Positions 25,677 through 36,061 of a DNA stretch of 64,000 nucleotides are shown one piece after another. The stretch lies in the NCBI GenBank assembly GCA_049670505.1, contig JBATTK010000032.1, positions 62,001 through 126,000 on the forward strand, given 5' to 3'. Below the pieces are notes generated by a model. The model saw only the letters and a program-made list of their open reading frames with translations, was not told the DNA's origin and did no database searches. How positions within the stretch are numbered: the first letter of the stretch is position 1; each line of letters starts with the position of its first letter. The stretch comes from JBATTK01 sp049670505 (GTDB taxonomy: Bacteria; Bacteroidota; Bacteroidia; Flavobacteriales; Flavobacteriaceae). The translations under genes and the position numbers were made by a program.

Positions 25677-28600
25677 ATGAGTACAAACTATGTTGTTCTT
25701 TTATTCATGCTACTACTCGCGGGAATAGGATTTGACGCTAGTGCGCAAACCATTACCGGAAACGTCTCGGACAGTTCAGGCCCGTTGGGTGGGGCAACTG
25801 TTGTTGAACAAGGGACGACCAATGGAACCCAAACAGATTTTGATGGAAAATTTACCATAACCGTTTCTGATAGCAACGCCTCGTTGGTTATCAGTTATAT
25901 TGGTTACAATTCGCAAACGATTGCACTTAATGGCAACACCAACATTTCCGTTGTATTGACCGAAAGTGCCGAATCTTTGGACGAAGTGGTGGTCTTGGGT
26001 TATGGACAGACCCAAAACAAAAGACTGGTCACAACGGCAGTGGCTACTGTAAAGGCAGCCCAGATCAGGGAACTGCCAATCTCCCAGGCGGAAGCTGCCC
26101 TACAGGGTACCGTGCCAGGTGTGGTAGTTCAACAGAACTCCGGTTCGCCGGGTTCACCACAAACGGTACGTGTTCGTGGAATTGGAACACTAAATAATTC
26201 GAATCCACTTTACATTGTGGATGGAATCCAGGTTCCCAATTTGGGCTTCCTAAACCCTAATGATATTGTTTCACAAACAGTGCTAAAAGATGCTGCTTCC
26301 ACAGCTATTTATGGTTCACGAGGTGGTAATGGGGTTGTCTTGGTAGAAACATTGAAAGGTTCTAAAAGGGCCATGAAACCAGAAATTACCATTCGAACTT
26401 CGTATGGTATCCAAAGTTTGGCCAATAAACCAGAACTGATGAACAGGGACCAATATGTCCAATACTACAACGAAGGTGTAGCTGCAGCGGGCACTCCTGC
26501 AGCTGGTTTCCGTGGTGCTTTTACAGATGCTGAGCGGGCATTATTGCCAGACACCGATTGGTACGACGTATTATTTGACGATGCACCAATAGAAAATTAC
26601 TATGGTTCCATCGTTGGGGGCTCTGATAAAATTGCTTATTCCGCTTCGGGAGGTTATTTTGGTCAAGAGGGAATTCTAGGAGGTGAGGGAAAAGCAGAAT
26701 TTAAGAGAAGAAACATAAGAGCTTCCTTAAGCGCAGATATTACTGATAGGATTTCGTTCAGTGCATCGGCGCAATACCAAAATCAAGATCGATTTGTAAT
26801 TCCGCAAAACACTGGAGGAGCAGGGGTAGGAATTAGCAGTTTTATTAACGCATTACCTGCGATTTACCAACCATTCGATGAAGATGGCAATTTTGCCAAT
26901 CCATTTTTAAATAATGGTGTACCCACAGCAAATGGAGTTCCCTTGAATAGCCTAGGTGCAGTTCAGAACCCATTATTTTCCATTGCATCCACCAATAACC
27001 AGATTACTCAGGATGCAACAAATTTGAATATTTCATTGAATTATGATGTGTTGGACGACTTAACTTTAAGAGGTTGGTATGGGTCATTCCATAATTCCAT
27101 TTTCAATAGAACGTTTGCCCCACTTATACAGCAACCAACACAGGAATACGATACCTCTACCGGGGTGGCATACTCTGAAGTGAAAAGTACTGCGGAAAAC
27201 AGGCAGTGGGGTGGAACCGCCAAATATTCATTTGATGAATTATCGGACACTAACCATAATTTAAGTGCCCTTGTTGGATATGAATTGGTCAAAACCAATT
27301 TCTTTGGGGGAGACCTGATTAATGATACCGGGGCCTTCTTTACCAATGATTTTGGTCGTGTAAATTTTGCACTATCGGACAACATCACTGATGCAACGGT
27401 AACTCCAGGAGTTACCATCCAAAGGTTTTTGGAATCCTTCTTTGGAAAAGTAGACTACAATTTCAAGGAAAAGTACTTGTTAAGCGCCGTATTGAGAAGG
27501 GACAAATCCTCAAGCTTTGGTTCTGATAACAGAGTGGGATGGTTTCCTGCGGTATCAGCCGGCTGGGTTTTATCCGAAGAAGACTTCTTAAGCGATTCGG
27601 GTGCCATCGATTTACTTAAAATACGTGCAGGTTGGGGAATTAGCGGTAATGACCAATCCCTCGGCCCATTTGACTACCTCGCACAGTTGACCACGCAAGC
27701 TGGTTATGCAGGGCAGCCTGGGATAGCACAAATCAGTTTGGCTAATCCAGCCCTAGGCTGGGAGGAACTAACCCAATTCAATGTGGGATTGGACATCAAT
27801 GCTTTCAGTAACAAATTGGGAATTACCATTGATTACTATATCAAGGAAACCTCCGACATCTTATTAGCGGCAACAACACCTTTGACCTCTGGTCTAAACC
27901 CCGCTTCTGAAAACACAGGAACCATTGAGAACAAAGGATTTGAAATTTTACTTTCTTATCGCGAAAATTACGATAGTGGTTTTGGTTGGAATGTGGGTGC
28001 CAATCTTGGCTTCAATGATAATGAGGTTACTAGTTTAGGAGAAACTTCCTTTATAAATAGTGCCCAAATCCAGCCGCAATTCAATGATTTCGCTTCGCGC
28101 TCAAGCGTTGGTAACGCTGTAGCAAGTTTTTATGGATTCGTAGTTGAAGGAAGGGATGCCAATGGCAACCTGATATTTGCTGATTTGGACGGAAGTGGCA
28201 ACAGTCAACTTGTACCGGATAGTGGTGATAAAGCCATAATTGGTGATCCCAACCCGGATGCAACGATTGGATTCAATCTTGGATTGAACTACAAAGGTTT
28301 TGATTTCTCCGCCTTCATGTCCGGAACTATTGGAAACGACATCTTGGATGCCACCATCAGATACGATGCACTGGGCACCAATAGACCTGCCTCCTATATC
28401 ACTGAGCCCGGTGCACCGCGAAATATAGTGGTGAGCACAGCAGGAAATGGAGAGAATCTAATTTCAGATTTCCATATAAAAGATGGCACCTATATGAAGT
28501 TGAAGAATGTGACTTTGGGATATAGTCTTCCGGATAGTGTATTGGAAACCCTGGGAATGAAAGGCCTTCGCTTGTTTGTATCAGGCCAAAACCTTTTTGT

Positions 28601-28733
28601 GTTAACCGAATATCCTGGTATTGATCCAGAGATTGGTCAGAACAATGTGAACTCATCATTGAATATAGGGATAGATCAAGGTTTCTTTCCACAACCACGC
28701 CAAATACTACTCGGCGCCAGTATAAACTTTTAA
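25677..28733 (+). CDS. susC: SusC/RagA-family TonB-linked outer-membrane transporter
   Basis: The 1018-residue protein has a signal peptide ending ASAQ, a CarboxypepD-like domain (about 25-100), the SusC hallmark VVVLGYGQ, a plug (QGTVPGVVV, VRVRGIGTLNNSNPLYIVDG, LKDAASTAIYGSRGGNGVV) and a large barrel ending ASINF. SusC proteins import oligosaccharides using TonB energy. The gene opens the PUL and is followed 12 bp later by susD, with which it should form the lipoprotein-lidded importer. The glycan specificity must come from the neighbouring enzymes. Confidence 0.93.
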   Translation: MSTNYVVLLFMLLLAGIGFDASAQTITGNVSDSSGPLGGATVVEQGTTNGTQTDFDGKFTITVSDSNASLVISYIGYNSQTIALNGNTNISVVLTESAESLDEVVVLGYGQTQNKRLVTTAVATVKAAQIRELPISQAEAALQGTVPGVVVQQNSGSPGSPQTVRVRGIGTLNNSNPLYIVDGIQVPNLGFLNPNDIVSQTVLKDAASTAIYGSRGGNGVVLVETLKGSKRAMKPEITIRTSYGIQSLANKPELMNRDQYVQYYNEGVAAAGTPAAGFRGAFTDAERALLPDTDWYDVLFDDAPIENYYGSIVGGSDKIAYSASGGYFGQEGILGGEGKAEFKRRNIRASLSADITDRISFSASAQYQNQDRFVIPQNTGGAGVGISSFINALPAIYQPFDEDGNFANPFLNNGVPTANGVPLNSLGAVQNPLFSIASTNNQITQDATNLNISLNYDVLDDLTLRGWYGSFHNSIFNRTFAPLIQQPTQEYDTSTGVAYSEVKSTAENRQWGGTAKYSFDELSDTNHNLSALVGYELVKTNFFGGDLINDTGAFFTNDFGRVNFALSDNITDATVTPGVTIQRFLESFFGKVDYNFKEKYLLSAVLRRDKSSSFGSDNRVGWFPAVSAGWVLSEEDFLSDSGAIDLLKIRAGWGISGNDQSLGPFDYLAQLTTQAGYAGQPGIAQISLANPALGWEELTQFNVGLDINAFSNKLGITIDYYIKETSDILLAATTPLTSGLNPASENTGTIENKGFEILLSYRENYDSGFGWNVGANLGFNDNEVTSLGETSFINSAQIQPQFNDFASRSSVGNAVASFYGFVVEGRDANGNLIFADLDGSGNSQLVPDSGDKAIIGDPNPDATIGFNLGLNYKGFDFSAFMSGTIGNDILDATIRYDALGTNRPASYITEPGAPRNIVVSTAGNGENLISDFHIKDGTYMKLKNVTLGYSLPDSVLETLGMKGLRLFVSGQNLFVLTEYPGIDPEIGQNNVNSSLNIGIDQGFFPQPRQILLGASINF

Positions 28734-28745
28734 TAAGCTTTGAAA

Positions 28746-30302
28746 ATGAAAGACATACAATATATACCTAAGAAAATTACAAAGTTGCTGTTTGTTTCCC
28801 TAATGGTATTGGGTGCAGCTTGTAGCGATATAGAAGACCTACAACCAGAAACCTCAATTTCTATTGATACCGCTTTTGAAACGGAGAATGCCGTTATTTC
28901 CAGTTTAAATGCGGCCTATGACCCCTTACAATGGCAACAAATATTGGGGAACCAGACCTTTCCATTGATGGCGCAAGGTACACGGGCTGATGACTGCCAT
29001 TCACAATCTGCAAGCTTTTGGGCTATTGGAGCCCAATGGGATCAGTTTAGTACGATAATTCCCTCGCTTCCCGCGGTGGCCTCTTTATGGGCCAAATGGT
29101 ATAGGGGAGTTTCCAGGTCCAATTTCACTATTGAATTGGCATCAAATTTTGAACGTTTTGATACTCCAGGATTACAAGATCAAATTGTTGGAGAAGCAAG
29201 ATTTTTAAGAGGATTATATTATTTCGAATTAGTAAAACTTTGGGGAGGCGTGCCTCTTTTTGAAGAGGCGGTCACCTCAACGGATCAAGAGATTTTTAAA
29301 CCTAGGGCTTCAGTGGCAGAAGTATATGCCTTTATTGAGGCAGATTTACAAGCTGCTGCAGCTATTTTGCCCGTTAAAGGTTCTGAAAGGGTCCAAGGGT
29401 CTGCCACATCCGGTGCGGCTCTTGGCTTGTTGACCAAGGTATATCTATATCAAGAAAAGTGGTCTGATGCAGTGAATGCCGCAGAACAGGTCATGGCACA
29501 AGGGGTATATAGTTTGGAATCCGACTTTAGAAATAACTTTTTACAGACTACGGAATTTGGCCCAGAATCCCTTTTTGAAATCAATTATCAAGATGGGCTT
29601 TCTGCAACGGGTCCTGGAGTGAATCAAGAAGGCAGTGCTATGTGGAGGTGGTCTTTCCCCTTCCTTTCAGGTACTTACCCTTCATTCAATAATTTCATTC
29701 CTAGACAAGATTTGGTGGATTTCTTTGATGATAGTGACCAACGAAAGGCAGCTACATTTTTATTGCCCGGACAGGTCTTAAATTCTCCTGGTTTGGCAAC
29801 CTTGAATTTTGATCCAGTTCCAGATAATTTCGGATATGCCATTGGTGTAAATACTGGGGCAAAAAAATATTTCTTGACATTCGAAGAGGTTCAGGTGCTC
29901 TTAGGACCACCCAGTTCTCCTCTTAATGAAAAAATATTGCGGTATGCGGATGTTTTATTGATGCATGCAGAAGCCTCCATTATGGGAGGTGGCGGAGATG
30001 GGGCTTCTTCTTTCCAACAAGTATTGGATAGAGCTTATGGTCCTGGAAATACAGCGGCGCCTGCGTTCACCGTACAAGGGGTGCGTGATGAGCGCAGAAG
30101 GGAATTGGCCACTGAAGGCTGGAACAGATTTACCGATTTGGTTCGCTGGGATGCGGCAGATGGCGGTGGTGTTATTGCTCCTGCACTGGCCGCAGTTGGC
30201 AAAACTGATTTTGCTGCTCCTAGAGACCTATTGTTGCCTATTCCTCAACAAGAAATTGACACCTATCCGGCAGGTTTGTTGGAACAAAATCCTGGGTATT
30301 AA
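28746..30302 (+). CDS. susD: SusD/RagB-family glycan-binding lipoprotein
   Basis: Start is placed at the ATG at 28746 rather than an in-frame TTG two codons upstream. The 518-residue product has a lipoprotein signal (LMVLGAAC) and SusD features: YNLNAAYDPL-like TPR start, GEARFLRGLYYFELVKLWGGVPLF, and a C-terminal RDERRRELATEGWNRFTDLVRW block ending LPIPQQEIDTYP and NPGY. It should form the lid of the SusC channel and bind the glycan at the surface. Confidence 0.92.
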   Translation: MKDIQYIPKKITKLLFVSLMVLGAACSDIEDLQPETSISIDTAFETENAVISSLNAAYDPLQWQQILGNQTFPLMAQGTRADDCHSQSASFWAIGAQWDQFSTIIPSLPAVASLWAKWYRGVSRSNFTIELASNFERFDTPGLQDQIVGEARFLRGLYYFELVKLWGGVPLFEEAVTSTDQEIFKPRASVAEVYAFIEADLQAAAAILPVKGSERVQGSATSGAALGLLTKVYLYQEKWSDAVNAAEQVMAQGVYSLESDFRNNFLQTTEFGPESLFEINYQDGLSATGPGVNQEGSAMWRWSFPFLSGTYPSFNNFIPRQDLVDFFDDSDQRKAATFLLPGQVLNSPGLATLNFDPVPDNFGYAIGVNTGAKKYFLTFEEVQVLLGPPSSPLNEKILRYADVLLMHAEASIMGGGGDGASSFQQVLDRAYGPGNTAAPAFTVQGVRDERRRELATEGWNRFTDLVRWDAADGGGVIAPALAAVGKTDFAAPRDLLLPIPQQEIDTYPAGLLEQNPGY

Positions 30303-30323
30303 TTAATCCAAAAAAACAGAAAA

Positions 30324-31787
30324 ATGAAAAAAATATATGGCATAAAAAGATCATCGATGAAGCTTACAGCCTTAGTAATTGCTCTGGGAATTTTTGGAGT
30401 GGTTATTTCCTGCGATGATGAAAAATATTTTGAACAACTTAACGCGGTAATTGCCTCCTACACTGATGGTATTCAAAATCTTGACGAAGAAGGAATTGAC
30501 TGTGGTGGTGGAAGTGGTGTGGTATGCCCATCTTGTTCGGATGGCATTCAGAACCAAGGAGAGGAAGGTATCGATTGTGGTGGCCCATGCGAAATATGTG
30601 TGCCTACCCCAAGGGCAGATGAATTAGCTGGCGGGTCGCTTCCGTACTACTATACCTTTGAAGCCAATGACCCGGATTCAGGAAGCAACTTGGTTCCCCT
30701 GGCTCAAGCAAACCAGTGGGTGACCTTTAATTTTGGTGCAGCGGATCCTGCTGGAAGTGATGAGTTGATAGGTCACATACTAAGACCGGAAAATGGACCA
30801 TTTGGGGGATTTGAAGATTTTAAGTTCCAACCACAACCTGCACCTATTGATTTTTCTACGTACAATAAGTTCACCATGGAGGTTTATATACCATCCAGTA
30901 ATGATTTTTCAGGAAATCTTCAACCATTGGTGGAATTAGTTTTGCACGACAATGTAGATGGTAATTTCTGGCAGCGTTGGACTATCTTACCAATTACTGT
31001 AGATCCAGCGGATTTTGATTCCTGGGTAACTTTACGATTCGATGGTATGGCTCCGACTGCAGTATCAGTGGATGCTGGAATTCCGTTGGCAGACAATACA
31101 ACTTATGACAATATCACCTTAAGATTTGGAGGTAGTGCGCATACCGAAGCAGGTGAGTTTTATATCAGGGATTTTAAACCCACCACTAGTTTTATTGCGC
31201 CTGGAAATCCACGTGCAGATGCGTTGGCAGGTTCAGGGTTGCCTGTATATTTCACTTTTGAGTCTGGTGATGCAACTTCAGGTTTGAACCTGATACCCAA
31301 TGATACCCCATCCCAAGGTGTGGTTCCAGAATATAGGGTTTCTGACCCCGCTGGAAGTGATGCGGCTGTTACCTTGATCAATAGGCCGGAAAATGGGCCA
31401 TTTGGCGGATTTGAGGACTTTAAATTCCAACCCCAACCAGAGATTATAGATTTTTCAGTTTATCACAAATTTAATTTGGATGTTTATATCCCATCCACCA
31501 ATGATTTCTCTGGATTCTTGACTCCAACGGTCGAGCTTATTTTGCACGACAATGTAGATGGAAACTTCTGGCAGCGTTGGACCGTGCTTACCGCTACAAT
31601 TGATCCAGCTGATTTTGATTCTTGGGTTACCCTGGAGTTTGATGGAACGGCGGCCACATCCGCAGCGGATGGAACAACATTGCTTATGGACAACACCACC
31701 TATGACAATTATACATTAAGGTTTGGTGGTTCGGGTCATCCGGAAGCCGGACAGTTTTATATAAAAGATTTTATACCATTTGAATAA
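30324..31787 (+). CDS. Surface glycan-binding lipoprotein with duplicated CBM-like domains
   Basis: The 487-residue product has a lipoprotein signal (GVVISC). Two short Cys-rich repeats (SDGIQNQGEEGIDCGGPC type, about 48-95) act as a stalk. Two homologous domains of about 165-175 residues follow (about 100-285 and 300-487), sharing RPENGPFGGFEDFKFQPQP, VELVLHDNVDGNFWQRW and DNTTYDN-TLRFGGS almost verbatim. The position after susD, the anchor and the beta-sandwich look suggest a SusE/F-like glycan-binding protein. No enzyme motif is visible. The domain duplication suggests binding of a long chain at two points. Confidence 0.72.
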   Translation: MKKIYGIKRSSMKLTALVIALGIFGVVISCDDEKYFEQLNAVIASYTDGIQNLDEEGIDCGGGSGVVCPSCSDGIQNQGEEGIDCGGPCEICVPTPRADELAGGSLPYYYTFEANDPDSGSNLVPLAQANQWVTFNFGAADPAGSDELIGHILRPENGPFGGFEDFKFQPQPAPIDFSTYNKFTMEVYIPSSNDFSGNLQPLVELVLHDNVDGNFWQRWTILPITVDPADFDSWVTLRFDGMAPTAVSVDAGIPLADNTTYDNITLRFGGSAHTEAGEFYIRDFKPTTSFIAPGNPRADALAGSGLPVYFTFESGDATSGLNLIPNDTPSQGVVPEYRVSDPAGSDAAVTLINRPENGPFGGFEDFKFQPQPEIIDFSVYHKFNLDVYIPSTNDFSGFLTPTVELILHDNVDGNFWQRWTVLTATIDPADFDSWVTLEFDGTAATSAADGTTLLMDNTTYDNYTLRFGGSGHPEAGQFYIKDFIPFE

Positions 31788-31871
31788 GTTTAGTTAGATA
31801 GTTTCAATAATTGGTTATCGTTGGGGAGAGTTGAATTATTTCTCCCCAACTTTTACCCAACACTGAATAAT

Positions 31872-32879
31872 ATGGTCTACAGACTAAAGTTTTATACCCT
31901 GCTTTTGTTGTCTCTTATAATTTTGTTCATCGCCTGTTCGTCCAATAATGCAGACATGGATTTGGTAGATGATGAAATTCCTGTGCCCCAAGCAAGTTGT
32001 TCTGATGGTATAAGAAATGGGAATGAGAACGGTGTGGATTGTGGTGGTTCCAATTGCGAAGACTGCCCTTCAAATTTAGTCATCCCTGACTCAGGTTATA
32101 GTACTCCAGACACATACAACGACTATACTTTGGCCTGGTCCGATGAATTTGAAAGTGAAAGCTTGGACAGGGACAAATGGGATTTTCATTTAGGATCAGG
32201 ATGTCCCAATCTCTGCGGTTGGGGTAATAACGAACTTCAAGCCTTTACTGACCGAAGTCAGAATATATACTTTGCCGAAGGAAATTTGGTCATGGAGGCC
32301 AAAAGTGAATTCATTTTTGGACAGGAATACTCATCATCAAGAATCCATACAGATAATCTTTTCGAGTTTCAGTACGGCCGAGTAGATATCCGCGCTAGCA
32401 TGCCCTCGGTTGCTGGAACATGGGTGGCGTTGTTTATGTTAAACAAAGATTATACTATTGAAGACCCTGGTGCTTATTGGCCCAGCGGTGGGGAAATCGA
32501 TATAATGGAATATCTAGGTGAGGACAGAAATGGTATTTTGGGCACTGGTCACTATGGTATCAACTTTCCGGCTAATCACCATTTTAACTCGGTCCATTTT
32601 GATGCCTTGGATGGAAATTCCTTCGATGAGGTATATTATGTTTTTTCCATAATTTGGGAAGAGGATAAAATAACGTGGTTGGTCAATGATATTGAATATC
32701 ACACTATGACGCCAGCAACTACGCAAGCCAATGGGCAACCATATCCTTTCAATGATCAATTTTATTTCGTTTTTGCATTATCAGTTGGTGGAAATTTACC
32801 TAATGTAGCACCAGTTCCTTCAAATTTCCCAGCATTTTTGGTAGTGGATTACATTCGGGTTTTTAAAACAAATGAATAA
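31872..32879 (+). CDS. GH16 endo-beta-1,3-glucanase-like lipoprotein (laminarinase type)
   Basis: The ATG at 31872 is preferred to an upstream TTG because it yields a lipoprotein signal (LIILFIAC). A Cys-rich stalk (SDGIRNGNENGVDCGGSNC) matches the one in the preceding protein. The GH16 jelly-roll carries DEFESESLDRDKW, WGNNELQAFT and the catalytic motif EIDIME with nucleophile Glu208, Asp210 and acid/base Glu213. WGNNELQ with the EXDXXE insertion is typical of laminarinases. It should cut beta-1,3-glucan or mixed-linkage glucan at the cell surface; another beta-1,3-glycan is not excluded. Confidence 0.85.
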   Translation: MVYRLKFYTLLLLSLIILFIACSSNNADMDLVDDEIPVPQASCSDGIRNGNENGVDCGGSNCEDCPSNLVIPDSGYSTPDTYNDYTLAWSDEFESESLDRDKWDFHLGSGCPNLCGWGNNELQAFTDRSQNIYFAEGNLVMEAKSEFIFGQEYSSSRIHTDNLFEFQYGRVDIRASMPSVAGTWVALFMLNKDYTIEDPGAYWPSGGEIDIMEYLGEDRNGILGTGHYGINFPANHHFNSVHFDALDGNSFDEVYYVFSIIWEEDKITWLVNDIEYHTMTPATTQANGQPYPFNDQFYFVFALSVGGNLPNVAPVPSNFPAFLVVDYIRVFKTNE

Positions 32880-32898
32880 TTTATAAAACTTCCCAATT

Positions 32899-34452
32899 AT
32901 GACTGGCACAACAAAAAAAACATGGTTTATCGCTTTTGTCGTTTCATTGGGTGGTTTCTTGTATGGTTTTGATGCTGCGATTATTTCCGGGGTTATGAAC
33001 TATGTGACACCTGAGTTTGATCTCAACATATCAGAACAAGGATGGGTGCCTAGCTCTCCTTTGTTTGCAGCTATGTTTGCCATGCTTGTTTCCGGAAGGG
33101 CAAGTGATATTTTAGGAAGGAAAAAGATGCTTTTGATCATCGCTTTTACCTATGGCGTGTCAGCTTTGCTTTCCGCTTATGCAACCGGATTTCATATGCT
33201 TTGGATTGCACGGATGATTGGAGGTATTGCTTTTGGAGCCGCCCTGGTCATTGCACCTGTCTATATTGCGGAGGTTTCAACGGCTGAAGATCGCGGAAAA
33301 TTGGTCTCTATCCAGCAATTGAATATTGTACTAGGATTTTTTGCAGCTTTTTTAAGTAATTATTATATCAATAGTGCTTTTACTTCGGAATCGATTGCTT
33401 TTTTAACGGTTTCAAATGTTTGGCGCTTCATGCTTGCGGTTGAACTGATTCCAGCGTTGCTGTATTTTATCTTATTGTTTTTTGTGCCACATAGCCCAAG
33501 ATGGCTGTTTATCAAAGAAAGAGATCAAGAGGCGGAAATGGTTTTGGCATCGATTCATGGTTCGGGAAAAGCTGGTTTGGAAGCTTCCCATATTGTTAAA
33601 AGTCTTTCTGAAGCCAGAAAAAATAAGAACAAAATTCATCTAAAGAGCCTATTTAAAAAATCCATGCAGTTTGTTCTTGGTGTAGGAATTGGGTTGGCAA
33701 TTTTGCAGCAGGTCACAGGGATAAATGCAGTATATTATTACGCAACTTCCATATTCAAACAAACTGGAATAGGAACAGACGCAGCTTTTGCCTCTGGAAT
33801 TCTACTTAGCCTTACAACCGTACTTTTTACTTTCGTAGCCATTTTTCTTATTGACAAAATGGGAAGAAGGCCGTTACTTCTGGTAGGAGTTGGAGGTATC
33901 GCCATTAGTATGCTGATCTGCGGTTATGGTTTTCAGCAGGCCACCTACACCCTTACCTCGGATAAGCTGGTCACTTTAGAACGGGCCATACAGCCCAAGT
34001 TGGCACATTATGTTTCCAAGCAATATGACAATGATATAGATTTCAAAAATGATATGCTCACAGCCCTGGGATCTCGCGAATATGCTAATAATGAAGGTCC
34101 AATCCTTGAGGCAGCGACCCAAATGAACCCAACTTTGGTCCTTATTGGCATTTTAGGCTTCATAGCCTGCTTTGCCTTTTCTTTGGGACCGGTCATGTGG
34201 GTCATGCTCTCAGAGTTGTTCCCTAATCGATATCGTGGTTTGGCCATTGGTTTTGTGGGTTTTTTGAATGGCCTATCCAGCTGGCTGGTGACCCAGGTTT
34301 TTCCTTGGGAATTGGCCACTTTTGGAAATGCAGTGTCTTTTTACATCTATGGAGTAATTGCCCTTGTGGGCTTCTTTATTTTCCTAAAAACACTTCCTGA
34401 GACCAAGGGAAAATCCCTTGAAGAATTAGAAAAAGATTTAATCAAACAATGA
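32899..34452 (+). CDS. MFS sugar porter, D-xylose/hexose:H+ symporter-like
   Basis: The 517-residue protein has twelve helices and sugar-porter signatures: GGFLYGFDAAIISGV in helix 1, GRASDILGRKKML, ARMIGGIAFGAALVIAPVYIAE, QQVTGINAVYYYA, and PETKGKSLEELE at the end. It resembles XylE-type symporters but has an inserted loop of about 60 residues between helices 9 and 10 (near residues 350-415). It would import the monosaccharide released in the periplasm. Its stop overlaps the GH43 start by 4 bp (ATGA), showing translational coupling. Confidence 0.88.
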   Translation: MTGTTKKTWFIAFVVSLGGFLYGFDAAIISGVMNYVTPEFDLNISEQGWVPSSPLFAAMFAMLVSGRASDILGRKKMLLIIAFTYGVSALLSAYATGFHMLWIARMIGGIAFGAALVIAPVYIAEVSTAEDRGKLVSIQQLNIVLGFFAAFLSNYYINSAFTSESIAFLTVSNVWRFMLAVELIPALLYFILLFFVPHSPRWLFIKERDQEAEMVLASIHGSGKAGLEASHIVKSLSEARKNKNKIHLKSLFKKSMQFVLGVGIGLAILQQVTGINAVYYYATSIFKQTGIGTDAAFASGILLSLTTVLFTFVAIFLIDKMGRRPLLLVGVGGIAISMLICGYGFQQATYTLTSDKLVTLERAIQPKLAHYVSKQYDNDIDFKNDMLTALGSREYANNEGPILEAATQMNPTLVLIGILGFIACFAFSLGPVMWVMLSELFPNRYRGLAIGFVGFLNGLSSWLVTQVFPWELATFGNAVSFYIYGVIALVGFFIFLKTLPETKGKSLEELEKDLIKQ

Positions 34453-36041
34453 GTTACATACAAAATCCAATATTAAAAGGCTTTAATCCGGATCCATCCA
34501 TCTGTCGTGTTGGGGATGATTATTTTATCGCCACTTCAACTTTTGAATGGTTTCCAGGGGTTCAAATCCACCATTCCAAGGATTTGAAAAATTGGCGGTT
34601 GGTCGCACGGCCACTGAACCGGACCTCTCAATTACATATGAAGGGTATTCCAGATTCTTGTGGTGTCTGGGCCCCCTGTTTAACTTATGACAAAGGTGTT
34701 TTTTATTTGGTATACACCAATGTAAAATCCTTTGATGGTGTGTGGAAAGATACCCCCAACTACATGGTCACCACAACGGATATCTATGGAGATTGGAGTG
34801 AACCTATTTATCTGTCCTCACGGGGTTTTGATGGTTCCTTGTTTCATGATGGGGACAAAAAATGGTATGTGAGTATGCTGGTAGACCATAGAAACGGAAG
34901 ATTTTTTGGTGGTATAGAAATGCAAGAATATGATCCGCTCCAAAAAAAACTGGTCGGAGACGTTCATTACTTAACGGAAGGAACCGACTTGGGGCTAACA
35001 GAAGGACCCCACCTATATAAAAGAGGTGATTATTACTACATAGTGCTTGCGGAAGGTGGCACCGAATACCGCCATGCAATGAGTATCGGTAGAAGTTCTT
35101 CCATATTTGGGCCTTATGAATTTCATCCCAAACATCCTTTTATCTCGGCTGCCGAAAGCGAGGAAAATCCTTTGCAAAAATCAGGGCATGGGGATTTGGT
35201 TGAAACCCAAAATGGTGATTGGTACGCGGTGTTCCTTGTAGGTAGACCATTGACCACAAGGGGCAATTGCACCCTGGGCAGGGAAACCGCTATAGAAGAA
35301 TTGGAATGGAAAGATGGTTGGCCTTGGTTAAAAGGAGGCGGACGCGTTCCTAGGGAACGAATACCGAAACCTAGTTTACCTGAATATTCTTTTTCCCATA
35401 ATGGAAGTATGGTCAATTTTAACGCTAATTCCATTCCTATTGAATTCCAGTCTTTACGAATACCTATGACTGAAGATTGGTGCAGTTTAACCGCAAGAAA
35501 AGGCTATCTAAGGTTGTACGGCAAAGAATCCCTGACCTCGCTTCACCAACAAAGTCTGTTGGCAAGGAGAATACAGGATTTTCATATCGTGGCCAGCACA
35601 GAGGTTGAGTTCCAACCCAAAAACCTGCACCATATGGCCGGATTGGTATTCTACTATAACGCGGGACATTATCATTATGCATGTATCACATCAAATCCTG
35701 ATGGTTCCAAAAGGATGTTGAATGTTATCTCGTCTGATAATTATAAAATGAGTTTTCAGGAAGAATTAGTAGATATCAATGGCGTTGAATCTGTAATCCT
35801 AAAGGGAGAAATGAATAGGGAGAGACTTCAGTTTTCATACAGCACGGATGGTGAAACCTTTAGAACAATTGGCCAAGAATTGGATGCCAGCATTCTGTCC
35901 GATGATCATGTGAGGGATGGAAGAAGTCGCTATAGGCCTGCATTTACTGGAAGTTTTGTGGGCATCTGTTGCCAAGACCTAGCTATGAATGAGCATCATG
36001 CCGATTTCAAATGGTTTGATTATCAAGAAGTTAAAGATTAG
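34449..36041 (+). CDS. GH43 beta-xylosidase-like enzyme
   Basis: The 530-residue protein begins with the five-bladed propeller of GH43: base Asp15 in GFNPDPS, Asp128 in SRGFDGSLF and acid Glu185 in LTEGPHLY, plus STFEWFPGVQIHHSKDLKNW. A C-terminal beta-sandwich (about 330-530; HHMAGLVFYYNAGHYHY) is the domain seen in XynB-type two-domain beta-xylosidases. No signal peptide is visible, so it may act in the cytoplasm on imported oligosaccharides. The family usually releases D-xylose or L-arabinose. It is coupled to the sugar porter gene. Confidence 0.87.
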   Translation: MSYIQNPILKGFNPDPSICRVGDDYFIATSTFEWFPGVQIHHSKDLKNWRLVARPLNRTSQLHMKGIPDSCGVWAPCLTYDKGVFYLVYTNVKSFDGVWKDTPNYMVTTTDIYGDWSEPIYLSSRGFDGSLFHDGDKKWYVSMLVDHRNGRFFGGIEMQEYDPLQKKLVGDVHYLTEGTDLGLTEGPHLYKRGDYYYIVLAEGGTEYRHAMSIGRSSSIFGPYEFHPKHPFISAAESEENPLQKSGHGDLVETQNGDWYAVFLVGRPLTTRGNCTLGRETAIEELEWKDGWPWLKGGGRVPRERIPKPSLPEYSFSHNGSMVNFNANSIPIEFQSLRIPMTEDWCSLTARKGYLRLYGKESLTSLHQQSLLARRIQDFHIVASTEVEFQPKNLHHMAGLVFYYNAGHYHYACITSNPDGSKRMLNVISSDNYKMSFQEELVDINGVESVILKGEMNRERLQFSYSTDGETFRTIGQELDASILSDDHVRDGRSRYRPAFTGSFVGICCQDLAMNEHHADFKWFDYQEVKD

Positions 36042-36061
36042 ATAAAAACAGAATCAATCAA

